The notes below the pieces were generated by a model. It was given only the letters and a program-made list of their open reading frames with translations. It had not been told where the DNA came from and did not search any database. Below, one piece after another: positions 16,960-25,464 of a DNA stretch of 64,000 bases. The stretch covers positions 1 to 64,000 of the forward strand of contig HF990410.1 in NCBI GenBank assembly GCA_000432775.1. Reading direction: 5' to 3'. The DNA comes from Alistipes sp. CAG:831. GTDB lineage: Bacteria > Bacteroidota > Bacteroidia > Bacteroidales > UBA932. Made by a program: the position numbers and the translations under genes. Numbering within the stretch: position 1 is the first letter of the stretch; each line of letters begins with the position of its first letter.

Positions 16960-18551
16960 ATGAAAAAAATATTTACAGCAACGATAATACTGGCCGTAGC
17001 GGTGCTTACCGGCTGCAACAGGGAAGAGCGCTTCGGCAAGACCGACGGTACGGCTAAAATCTCCTTGTCGCTGTCCTCCGAAGGGGAATTTACCCAGCTG
17101 CCGGCGACCAAGGCCGAGACCTCTGAGGATGACGTGAAGGTGGACGTGAATGAGTTCAGTCTCGTCATCAAGTCGCAGGAAGGCTCTGAGGTGGAGTCAT
17201 GGAGCCGGTTCGCAGATGTTCCGGCTGTCATCGGACTTGATCCGGGAACCTATACCATAGAGGCCAAATCTCCCGGTCAGAAGACCGTGGACTGGACCCA
17301 GCCCAAGTATGCCGGTTCCCAGGAAGTGACCGTGACTCCGGGAAACACGGAGAGTGTAGCCATTGTCTGCAAGCTTACCAACATGAAGGTTACGGTCAGG
17401 ACCACCGAGAAATTTGACAGCGAGATAGAGGATTTTACCGTGACGGTGAATGCGGATGACTACTCGGGTTTCATGGCATTTACCAAGGCCATCGTGGCCG
17501 AGGGCCGTTCGGCGTATTTCGATCCCACTTCACTGACCGTGGACATCAACGCTACCCGTAAGGCCAAGGAAGGAGTGGAGATAGAGAACATGAATATCAT
17601 CCAGACGATGAGCATCCCCTCAGGAGCGGCGCAGGACCACCATGTCATAACTCTGGATGCCAGTGAGACCGGCTATACCGACCTTTCGGGAGAGGATGTT
17701 ATAAAGGTAGTCTATACTCTGAACAACAAGGAAGTTCCCATCCTCGTAGACGGTCTCGAGGAGAATCCCGTGGAGGATGAGCCCGGCACAGTGCCTGCTC
17801 TGAGTTCATCATCTGTAGCGGACGGCTCTGTGGACGTACCTGTGGCTACCGCTTCGATAGACCTGACATATTCTACTGCAGTGGCTTTGGCAGACGGTGC
17901 CTCGATTACCTTCGGGGACCAGACCTGCGCGGCTTCCGTTTCCGGCAATACCCTTACAGTCACTCTGCCGACTCTGGCAGAGAGCACCCAGTACACCCTT
18001 ACCGTACCCGAAGGAGCGGTAGTGAGTGCATCTGATGCATCTCTGGCCGCCGAGACAGTCTCCATCTCGTTCACCACCGCGGCAGCTGAGTCGGAAGAGC
18101 CTGATATCACGATTAGGCGGAAGAGCCTGATATCACGATTACGGCGACTGCGGGTATCGATGAGCCGGTGACGTATGGCGGAGAAAGTGGCTTGGAGTTA
18201 CCTGAGTTATTTGAAATATCTGTAGCGGCACCTAATAAAATTGCAGCCTACGTAGTCAATGTCAAGTCAGCCGGTTTGCAGAGTCTTGTGACTTCCATGA
18301 AAAGCCAATACCCTGAAATAGACAATTCAGTAGACCTCGCATCAATGAACAGTGATGAAGTCGGGTTTTGGGGTAGTTTGTTCGGTATTACTTCTGCAGA
18401 TGTAAAAGGTAAGACAGAAATCACTTTCAATATTACTCAATTCTTGTCAGCAATGTCAATTACCGGAGAAATGAATGAACTGGAAATTGTAGTTACGGAT
18501 GAGACTGGAGCGGCTATGGAGAAAACTTTAAGAATTGAAGTGATTTTGTAG
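16960..18551 (+). pseudogene. DUF4493 lipoprotein gene frameshifted by a 26-bp duplication
   Basis: The first part (16960-18171) encodes a lipoprotein (lipobox VLTGC, Cys about 19) with a DUF4493-type domain and an Ig-like Big_5/SbsA-type domain (VPALSSSSVADGSVDVPV...SISFTTA). A direct repeat at 18092-18115 and 18118-18141 shifts the frame and ends the protein after a basic nonsense tail. The second part (from about 18142, open to 18551) continues in another frame with EISVAAPNKIAAYVVNVKSAG and onward. Removing 26 bases restores one 521-residue reading frame. The 3' part is AT-richer than the 5' part. It may be a true pseudogene, a switchable allele or an assembly error. Confidence 0.8.
18092..18141. 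repeat. 26-bp tandem duplication causing the frameshift
   Basis: The 24-base sequence beginning CGGAAGAGCCTGATATCACG occurs at 18092-18115 and again at 18118-18141, a period of 26 bases. Since 26 is not a multiple of three, the copy number decides whether the lipoprotein gene is read through. Confidence 0.95.
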
Positions 18552-18555
18552 AACC

Positions 18556-20688
18556 ATGAACAGAAGTATCAGATACATCATAATGACGGCCATAGCTGTT
18601 CTGTCCCTGCTTTCCTGCAACAGGAAGGAGGACAGCCTACTGGTCGCCCGTGGTGAGGGACTTCTGTCTCTGGACCTGGGCTTTGAGCCCGGGCTGACGG
18701 TCACCACCCGCGCCGGGGAGGGGACCGGAGACCTTAAATTCAAGATAGAAGTTCTCAATTCGAAGGGGACTATTGTCCAGACTGTGGAGGACCATACATC
18801 CCTCGAAGACAGCCCCATCTCCTTGCGGGCCGGACATTACACCGTGAGAGCCTCCCATGGACAGAACGTGGAGGCGGCTTTCAACTCCCCTTACTATGCC
18901 GGGGAGACAGAGGTGGACATAGTGATCGGCCAGACAGCCACAGCCTCGATAGAGTGTGCCCTGGCAAATGTAAAAGTATCGGTCAAGGTCTCCGACGTAG
19001 TGAAGGAGAAGTTCTCCAGCTATTCAGTGACTGTGAGCAACGGTGCTGCCGACGGCTCGCTGACTTTCGGTGCCGGCAATCTGGAAAATTCCGGATTTTT
19101 CAGATGTCCTGCCGACGGAATTCTGGACTATGTGGTGAATATCACCAATACCGACGGAGATTCGTATACCATAGAGAAGAACATTAACGGTGTAAAGCCC
19201 CGCGACCACTATATCATAAGCCTGGATGTCAATCCGGACGTGACCACTTCGGCCGCAGTGGCCCTTAGAATCACTGTAGACAATACCGTCAACGAACAGG
19301 ACCATGATATGGACCTCAATCTGAACAAGCCCGCCCGTCCCGTGCTGACCGAAGCCGGCGGAGCGGATATTTCGGGCCCGATGAGAGCCCCGCAGGGCGT
19401 GGGCAAGACAGGACTCTTCAATCTGGAGTCCAAGGGCGGGGTGCAGAGAGTGGTGCTGACGCACAGCTCGGATGAAATTGCCGCCCTGGGTATCCCCAAT
19501 AAGCTCAACCTGCAGGAAGCCGGAGAGGATGTCAGGACTGCGGCCGCAGAGAAGGGGCTGACCTGGGCTGACTTTGAGACCGGAGTCACCTCGGTGAACG
19601 GCCTTCTGGATATCCGTACCCTGCTGGCCTATAATCTGCCTCTGGGCACTTACCAGCTGACTCTCTCTGTTCTCGACCAGTATGCGCAGAGAGTGGACTT
19701 CCTGCTTACCCTCAATGTGACTCCGGCTGTAGAAGTGTCTGTCGAGAGGGTCAACGCCTGGGCCCGCAGCGCTTACGTCCACTCGGTGTTCTACACTGAG
19801 TCCCAGCCGGAAGGCATGGCTCTCCAGTACCGCAGGAAGGGAGATGCGTCATGGACTCAGTTCTCAGGGGATTTCGACGTGGAGGGCACGGCATTCACTG
19901 CCCGTATCACAGGACTGGAGCCGGCCGTTACGTATGAGGTAATGCCCTACACCGCCCTGGAACAGAATGAGACCTCCATCTTCGAGTTCACCACGGAGGA
20001 GGCCGCCCAGCTGCCCAACTTCAACTTCGATACATGGTCGGATAACGGGCATTTTCCCAATGCGGAGGGAAGTGCTTTCTGGGACTCCGGCAATCAAGGT
20101 GCCTCGACACTGGGCAAGTATCCTACCTCGCAGGAAACCGAACATGTCGTATCCGGCTCGGCGGCAAAACTGAAATCTCAGTTCGTTGGAATAGGCTCGC
20201 TGGGAAAATTTGCCGGAGGAAACATCTACTCAGGTGCTTTTGTCGAGCTTGTGGGAATGAACGGTGCGAAGATTGACTTCGGGCGCTCATATACCTCCCG
20301 ACCGACGGCTCTGCACGGCTGGTACGACTATGCTCCAGTGTCCATTGATTATGCTCAGACTCCTTATTCTGACCTGAAGGGGACTATGGATTGCAGCCAG
20401 ATCTACGTGGCCCTCACCGACTGGACCGGACCGTTCCGGGTCAACAACGCGGATGGCACCCTGTTCAGCCCCGATGACCCGTCGGTGATAGCCTACGGAA
20501 CCCTGGAGGACAACGTGGGAACCGGCGGAGAATATAAAGAGTTCACAATCGAACTGGAGTACAGGGATCTGGAACGCAAGCCCACATACGTGCTTATAGT
20601 GGCTACGGCCAGCAAATACGCGGATTATTTCACAGGCGGCAACGGCAGTATCCTGTACATCGACGAATTTGAGTTCCTTTTCGAATAA
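18556..20688 (+). CDS. DUF4493 / PCMD-type surface lipoprotein
   Basis: A 710-residue lipoprotein (lipobox LLSC, Cys about 21). The N-terminal DUF4493-type region (LKFKIEVLNSKGTIVQTVED; GHYTVRASHGQNVEAAF) is paralogous to the two preceding genes. Segment VERVNAWARSAYVHSVFY marks a fibronectin-like domain. The PCMD tail begins near residue 492 (LPNFNFDTWSDNG) and ends with YADYFTGGNGSILYIDEF, nearly the same ending as the lipoprotein at 21520-23145. Only four bases separate it from the preceding frame and four from the next gene, so the locus reads as one operon. Confidence 0.85.
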   Translation: MNRSIRYIIMTAIAVLSLLSCNRKEDSLLVARGEGLLSLDLGFEPGLTVTTRAGEGTGDLKFKIEVLNSKGTIVQTVEDHTSLEDSPISLRAGHYTVRASHGQNVEAAFNSPYYAGETEVDIVIGQTATASIECALANVKVSVKVSDVVKEKFSSYSVTVSNGAADGSLTFGAGNLENSGFFRCPADGILDYVVNITNTDGDSYTIEKNINGVKPRDHYIISLDVNPDVTTSAAVALRITVDNTVNEQDHDMDLNLNKPARPVLTEAGGADISGPMRAPQGVGKTGLFNLESKGGVQRVVLTHSSDEIAALGIPNKLNLQEAGEDVRTAAAEKGLTWADFETGVTSVNGLLDIRTLLAYNLPLGTYQLTLSVLDQYAQRVDFLLTLNVTPAVEVSVERVNAWARSAYVHSVFYTESQPEGMALQYRRKGDASWTQFSGDFDVEGTAFTARITGLEPAVTYEVMPYTALEQNETSIFEFTTEEAAQLPNFNFDTWSDNGHFPNAEGSAFWDSGNQGASTLGKYPTSQETEHVVSGSAAKLKSQFVGIGSLGKFAGGNIYSGAFVELVGMNGAKIDFGRSYTSRPTALHGWYDYAPVSIDYAQTPYSDLKGTMDCSQIYVALTDWTGPFRVNNADGTLFSPDDPSVIAYGTLEDNVGTGGEYKEFTIELEYRDLERKPTYVLIVATASKYADYFTGGNGSILYIDEFEFLFE

Positions 20689-20692
20689 CATA

Positions 20693-21523
20693 ATGAGGTC
20701 CATTTACAAAGTCATAATAAGTCTGATGCTTCTGACGGCGGGGCTCGCGGATGCGGGCGCCGCCAAGAAGTTCGACCGGGGCCTGGGATTCAGGGACGCT
20801 CCGGTATTCATGCCCAAGGGACAGCTGATGTTCGGCGGTACCGTGTCCTACCAGGACTTCAGCTTCTACGACTACAAGTTCATCATCCTGGATGACATGA
20901 ACATAAGTGCGTACACTCTCTCGGCAACACCTTCCATATACTATACGTTTGCCAAGAACATGGCCGTGGGTGTGAAGTTCTCCTATCAGCGGACTCTCGG
21001 AAACATAGACGAGACCACACTCTCGCTTGGGTCCGACCTGAGTTTCGGTATCTCTGACTATTATCTGATCCAGCATACCTATCACGGCTCCCTGTCCTAC
21101 CGCTACTACATCCCTCTGGGCAAGAGCAAGGTGTTCGGCATGTTCTCCGACATCTCCCTGAACTTCGGGGCAGGTCAGGGAAAGACGGTCACCGGTACGG
21201 GAGACAATGTCACCGGTACCTATCAGAATATCCTGGACGTGGGCATTGATGTCATCCCGGGCATAGCGGTGTTCGTGACCAACGAGATGTGCGTGGAGGC
21301 CTCCGTCGGCATCCTGGGTCTGGAATGGAAGCGTATCTCCCAGACTACCAACCAGGTGTACGAGGGCAGTTATGAGACCTCCAAGGCCAACTTCAGGCTC
21401 AATCTGCTGTCTATCAACATAGGAGTCAATTTCGTCCTTCCCGTAGGCAATGACAAGCCGGCTGCGACCAGACCGAAATCAACTGCGACGAAAAAGATAA
21501 AGAATACCAAGACTGGGAAATGA
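20693..21523 (+). CDS. Outer-membrane beta-barrel protein
   Basis: A protein of about 276 residues with signal peptide (MRSIYKVIISLMLLTAGLADAGA). The mature chain alternates hydrophobic and polar residues with many aromatic-ended strands (LMFGGTVSYQDFSFYDY; PSIYYTFAKNMAVGVKFSY; GSLSYRYYIPLG), typical of an 8- to 12-strand barrel. The last strand is followed by a basic tail (KSTATKKIKNTKTGK), unusual because barrels normally end with an aromatic residue. I start it at 20693; an earlier ATG at 20669 lies inside the preceding gene. It overlaps the next gene by four bases. May export or anchor the neighbouring lipoproteins (inference). Confidence 0.75.
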   Translation: MRSIYKVIISLMLLTAGLADAGAAKKFDRGLGFRDAPVFMPKGQLMFGGTVSYQDFSFYDYKFIILDDMNISAYTLSATPSIYYTFAKNMAVGVKFSYQRTLGNIDETTLSLGSDLSFGISDYYLIQHTYHGSLSYRYYIPLGKSKVFGMFSDISLNFGAGQGKTVTGTGDNVTGTYQNILDVGIDVIPGIAVFVTNEMCVEASVGILGLEWKRISQTTNQVYEGSYETSKANFRLNLLSINIGVNFVLPVGNDKPAATRPKSTATKKIKNTKTGK

Positions 21524-23145
21524 AGAGAAATGTAATTTATCGGCTGATATTTTCCCTGCTGCTGACAGGTGCGGTGGCGGGATGCATCAAGAACGACATA
21601 CCGTACCCCCGGCGGCTGGGCAAGATAACGGCATTTGAGGTCAGCGGGCAGATCGGCGAGGCTGTTATCGACAGTACGGCCCGTACAGTCGCAGTAGAGG
21701 TGGCGGATACAGTGGACCTGGCCCAGGTGCGTCTGGTCCGCTTCGAGATGCCGGACAATACGGTCTCGGACCCGTCTCCGGACGATGTGTCTGTGCTGGA
21801 TCTGAGCGAGCCCATGGAATTTATGCTTACCACCTGGCCTGACCAGCACTATACGTGGACGGTCTCCGCCACCCAGACAATGGAACGGTATATCCGTGTG
21901 GAGAATCAGGTCCGCGAGACCCAGTTCAACAGCTATGAGAGGCAGGCAGTGGTCTATGTCTCCACCGATCAGCCCAAGGACTCGATCGTGATTACCGAGA
22001 TGAAACTGGGACCTACGGGCTCGGTGATTACTCCGGACTTTACTACAGTGCATGACTTCACGAGCCCTCAGGAGTTTACTACCACGTATAATGAAGAATC
22101 CGAGGTATGGACCGTGTGGGTGATGCAGGTCGAGGCCACCCTGACGACTCAGGACGCCGATGCCTGGGCGCAATTCGCATACCTATACGGTACGGTGCCG
22201 GAGGGCTCGGCCTCACCCGGTTTCCGCTGGAGACGCGCCGATTCAGATCAGTGGCAGGAAGTGGATCAGTCTTCGGTTACAGTATCGGGCACAAGTGTCT
22301 CTGCCTTGCTTACGGGTCTGGATGCAGGTACGGAGTACGTCTACAAGATATATTCCGACGTGCAGGAAGGGGCTGAGGTCACATTTACGACCGAGCAGGC
22401 CGCCCAGATGCCCAATATGGGTTTCGACGCATGGAACACTACTGGCGGTGTTGTCTATCCCAATGCTGACCAGAATGAGAATTTCTGGTGGGATTCCGGC
22501 AATACCGGAGCCAGGCTCGGCGGCAAGACTCCGACCTCGCAGGAAACCTCATTCCTCGCCACTTCCGATGAAGGCAATACCTCCGCGGCACGGCTGGAGA
22601 CGGTCAACGCCCTCATCGCCATGGCCGGCGGCAATGTGTTCTCAGGTTATTTCGGCAGTATCCAGGGACTTGGCGCGGAGGTGTTCTTCGGCCGTCCTTT
22701 CGAGAGCAGGCCGCTGACACTCAGCGGATACTACAGCTATGAGCCGGTAACGATAGACAATGTCAAGCCCCCCAGCGGAGTGGAGCTTCCTTTCGATGAA
22801 TCCACCATCGCGGGCCAGTCGGACCGCTGTCACATCTTCGTGTACGTGACGGCCTGGGACGGTCCTTACCGGGTAAATACTACCGAGCACAGATATCTGG
22901 ATATCAACGACCCCGACGTACTCGGTTATGGCGAGCTTATAGACGAGGTAGGAACAGGAGGGGAGTACAAGCAGTTTACCATCAATATCAAGTACAGGGA
23001 AAGCAATCGTAATGTAAAGCCGACCTATTGTGCCGTGGTGGCCGTGGCAAGTCAGTACGCGGATTATTTCACCGGCGGTATAGGCAGCCTCATGTATGTG
23101 GATGAATTCTCCTTCGGCTACGATGGAGATGTGATATGGGAGTAG
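21520..23145 (+). CDS. PCMD-domain surface lipoprotein
   Basis: A 541-residue lipoprotein (lipobox AVAGC, Cys about 22). After a strand-rich N-terminal region with two similar sub-domains (VSGQIGEAVIDSTARTV; PKDSIVITEMKLG), a fibronectin-like part (DAWAQFAYLYGTV) leads into a PCMD tail from about residue 303 (MPNMGFDAWNTTG) to the end. It shares the tail motifs VGTGGEYKQFTI and YADYFTGGIGSL with the lipoprotein ending at 20688. The radical SAM maturase gene starts 10 bases before its stop codon, so the two are translationally coupled. Confidence 0.85.
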   Translation: MKRNVIYRLIFSLLLTGAVAGCIKNDIPYPRRLGKITAFEVSGQIGEAVIDSTARTVAVEVADTVDLAQVRLVRFEMPDNTVSDPSPDDVSVLDLSEPMEFMLTTWPDQHYTWTVSATQTMERYIRVENQVRETQFNSYERQAVVYVSTDQPKDSIVITEMKLGPTGSVITPDFTTVHDFTSPQEFTTTYNEESEVWTVWVMQVEATLTTQDADAWAQFAYLYGTVPEGSASPGFRWRRADSDQWQEVDQSSVTVSGTSVSALLTGLDAGTEYVYKIYSDVQEGAEVTFTTEQAAQMPNMGFDAWNTTGGVVYPNADQNENFWWDSGNTGARLGGKTPTSQETSFLATSDEGNTSAARLETVNALIAMAGGNVFSGYFGSIQGLGAEVFFGRPFESRPLTLSGYYSYEPVTIDNVKPPSGVELPFDESTIAGQSDRCHIFVYVTAWDGPYRVNTTEHRYLDINDPDVLGYGELIDEVGTGGEYKQFTINIKYRESNRNVKPTYCAVVAVASQYADYFTGGIGSLMYVDEFSFGYDGDVIWE

Positions 23146-24449
23146 GCGGAGACCGGACCATCACGCTTTCCGAGGCTTCCCGCTTCGGCGGGAGGAATAC
23201 GTCTTTCAGCCTGATGCTGAAGCCGGTGGGCTCGAAGTGCAATCTGCGCTGTGCCTACTGCTACTATCTCGACAAGGCATCTTCCGTCTATTCCGGCCGG
23301 GAACCGGTGATGAGCCTGGAACTGCTCGAACTCTGCATCCGGGACTTCTGTGACTCGTGCGACCTCCCGGAACTGACGGTCGAATGGCACGGAGGCGAGC
23401 CGCTGCTTGCCGGTATGGACTTTTTCCGGAGCGCACTGGCGCTTGAGCGGAAATATTCCGGCGGCCGTCCTGTCCACAATACGCTCCAGACCAACGGCAC
23501 CCTGCTCGACGGGGAGTGGGCGGCATTTTTCCATGACAATAACTTTCTGCTCGGCCTTTCCCTCGACGGCCCGGAGGACATTCATGACCGTTACCGCAGG
23601 ACCGTTTCGGGGGGAGGTACATTCCGGGAGGTGATGCACGCTCTGGAAGTCCTGCACCGCAGGAGGGTGGAGTTCAATACCCTCACTACCGTCAGCAAGG
23701 CCGGGGAGGGGAGGGGCTCGGAGGTCTACCGTTTCCTTAAATCCGCCGGCTCGCAGTATATGCAGTTCATGCCGGTGTACGAGCATCTGGCGGTAGGCGA
23801 TATCTCCGGACAATCCTTTATGCCGCCGGCTTCGTCCGCTGATGCCGGCTCAGCCTGTGCAATGGACGCCGGAGCTGTGCGCATGGCCTCCCCGGAAGAG
23901 CCGGAGACGGTCTTGGCCCCGTGGTCGGTGGATCCTGAGGCATTCGGCAGGTATCTCTGCGATATCTTCGACGATTGGGTGAGACGGGATGTAGGCCGGT
24001 ACTTCGTACTGACTTTCGATGCGGCCCTGTCCTCGTGGTGCGGAGTACAGCCTGGCATCTGCACTTTCTGCGATAGCTGCGGCGGCAACCTGACCGTCGA
24101 GCACAACGGGGACATCTATCCATGCGACCATTTCGTGTATCCGCAGTGGCGCCTGGGCAATATCCGGGACATTTCCCTGAGGGAGGCTGCGACTTCCCCT
24201 GCACAGACCCGGTTCGCCCTGGCCAAACGGACGGCCCTGCCTAATGCGTGCCGCCGCTGCAAATGGCTGCTTGCCTGCCGCGGAGGCTGCCCCAAGCACC
24301 GCTTCGCTTCCTCTCAGGCATCCCGCTCTGCGGACAGGCTCCCTCTCTGTCCAGGCTACCGCCTGTTCTACAGCCACATAGCCCCGGCCATGGACAAAAT
24401 GAAATCCCTACTTTCCGAGGGTAAGAGCCCGTCGGGAATATGTCTTTGA
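23136..24449 (+). CDS. Anaerobic sulfatase maturase-like radical SAM/SPASM enzyme
   Basis: A 437-residue radical SAM enzyme of the anSME type. The SAM-cluster motif CNLRCAYCYY is at about 34-43. The two auxiliary Fe-S clusters of the SPASM region are seen as CTFCDSCGGNLTVEHNG and, further on, CRRCKWLLACRGGCPKHR. anSMEs oxidise the active-site Cys or Ser of sulfatases to formylglycine. A region of about 35 residues rich in Ala, Ser and Glu (about 228-262) is an insertion relative to usual members. An S-type sulfatase is encoded at 34897-36393. Because it is coupled to surface lipoproteins rather than to a sulfatase, another target cannot be excluded. Confidence 0.88.
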   Translation: MGVGGDRTITLSEASRFGGRNTSFSLMLKPVGSKCNLRCAYCYYLDKASSVYSGREPVMSLELLELCIRDFCDSCDLPELTVEWHGGEPLLAGMDFFRSALALERKYSGGRPVHNTLQTNGTLLDGEWAAFFHDNNFLLGLSLDGPEDIHDRYRRTVSGGGTFREVMHALEVLHRRRVEFNTLTTVSKAGEGRGSEVYRFLKSAGSQYMQFMPVYEHLAVGDISGQSFMPPASSADAGSACAMDAGAVRMASPEEPETVLAPWSVDPEAFGRYLCDIFDDWVRRDVGRYFVLTFDAALSSWCGVQPGICTFCDSCGGNLTVEHNGDIYPCDHFVYPQWRLGNIRDISLREAATSPAQTRFALAKRTALPNACRRCKWLLACRGGCPKHRFASSQASRSADRLPLCPGYRLFYSHIAPAMDKMKSLLSEGKSPSGICL

Positions 24450-24753
24450 CCATGCCGCACGGGCTGTTGTCGTAAGTGCTTGATTATCTTCTCTTTGGTG
24501 AAAGTCCGCGTGCTTTGGTCCCGTTTCGATTCAGTATGAAAGCACATGGCATCTTTGTAAGATTGTGATACTCAGAAATTTCCATATTTGCCCCGTGCAA
24601 CCATGTCAAAATCAGCAAACCAAAATGAAATCCCTGCTACAGGCGGAGCAAGGCCCGTTCTGTGTTCTGGATGTGCGGTACGTCCTTTTGGAGTCACAAG
24701 AAATTAAGCGGGGATATGTATGTGGGTTTGTAATCATGGAAAAGAAAAACTTT
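24450..24753. other. Non-coding stretch upstream of MITE-like element A
   Basis: No gene seen. A weak hairpin-like sequence at about 24624-24655 (AAAATGAAATCCCTGCTACA and on) resembles the terminator at 25395-25430 on the other side of the inserted element, hinting at an old duplication. The stretch ends in AAAACTTT (24746-24753), the left copy of the target duplication of element A. Confidence 0.5.
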
Positions 24754-25281
24754 TATGACTATCCGCAAAAATACCCCCTAGGTCGCAAGAAACCTCTCCT
24801 CAAGCCATTTTCGCCGTAGATCCTTTCTGCACTCCTTCCGAAGGAGTCGTGTTTTCGCGCATTTCCCTACTCCTTCCGAAGGAGTACTTCTTCCGAAGGA
24901 GTAGAGAACGCTCAACCTCGCTATGACCCAGAGAGCCATTTTAACGAATTTACTTCGGGGTGTACTCAGTCTTTCAACTGATTGAAAATCAAAGGTCTGC
25001 AAATGCTGCTGCACATTAGACCTGTCTCAAAAACGAGCGGATGTGCAGTGTGTTTTGTAACTATTTGATTTACAGGAAGGTTTTCTCTTCTGTGCGCCCC
25101 GAAGTAAATTCGTTAAAGGCAGGGTACAATATTCTGCCCATCGCTTGCCTAAAATCAAGAGATTCTCGTTATGCGGCAGTTCTCAGATTGTCATACACTG
25201 CCTTAATTGCATTGCAACAATTTACGGGAAGTTCATAATATGGTCATTTCTTGTGACAAGGGTATTTTGCTGATAGCCATT
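24754..25281 (-). mobile_element. MITE-like element A (528 bp) with 8-bp target duplication
   Basis: No protein is encoded. The ends are inverted repeats: left TATGACTATCCGCAAAAATA, right (complement) AATGGCTATCAGCAAAATAC, related over about 35 bases. The same 8 bases AAAACTTT flank it at 24746-24753 and 25282-25289. Inside are palindromes ACTCCTTCCGAAGGAGT at 24831 and 24869, plus a variant at 24886, and an inner cassette bounded by 22-bp inverted repeats (TTTAACGAATTTACTTCGGG at 24940, its complement ending 25117). It is homologous to element B but reversed. Non-autonomous; the transposase that moved it is not in the window. Confidence 0.85.
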
Positions 25282-25394
25282 AAAACTTTTTGTTGAAGGT
25301 CCTCTGAGATTTGCTGTACACAGTTTAATTCCGGGCATTAGGCAATCCAGAAGGTGCCGACAAAAGCTGCGTTTAATCGTCACCTTCCGGTATT

Positions 25395-25430
25395 CAAAAT
25401 GAAAGCCCTGCTCCAGGTGAGGCAGGGCTT
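25395..25430 (-). terminator. Intrinsic terminator of the leftward lipoprotein gene
   Basis: Stem GCCCTGC (25405-25411) with GCAGGGC (25422-25428) followed on the minus strand by TTTCATTTT. It lies 34 bases past the lipoprotein stop codon. Confidence 0.7.
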
Positions 25431-25464
25431 ATTCGAAATTGTTTGTGGTCAGAAATATCTCCGA

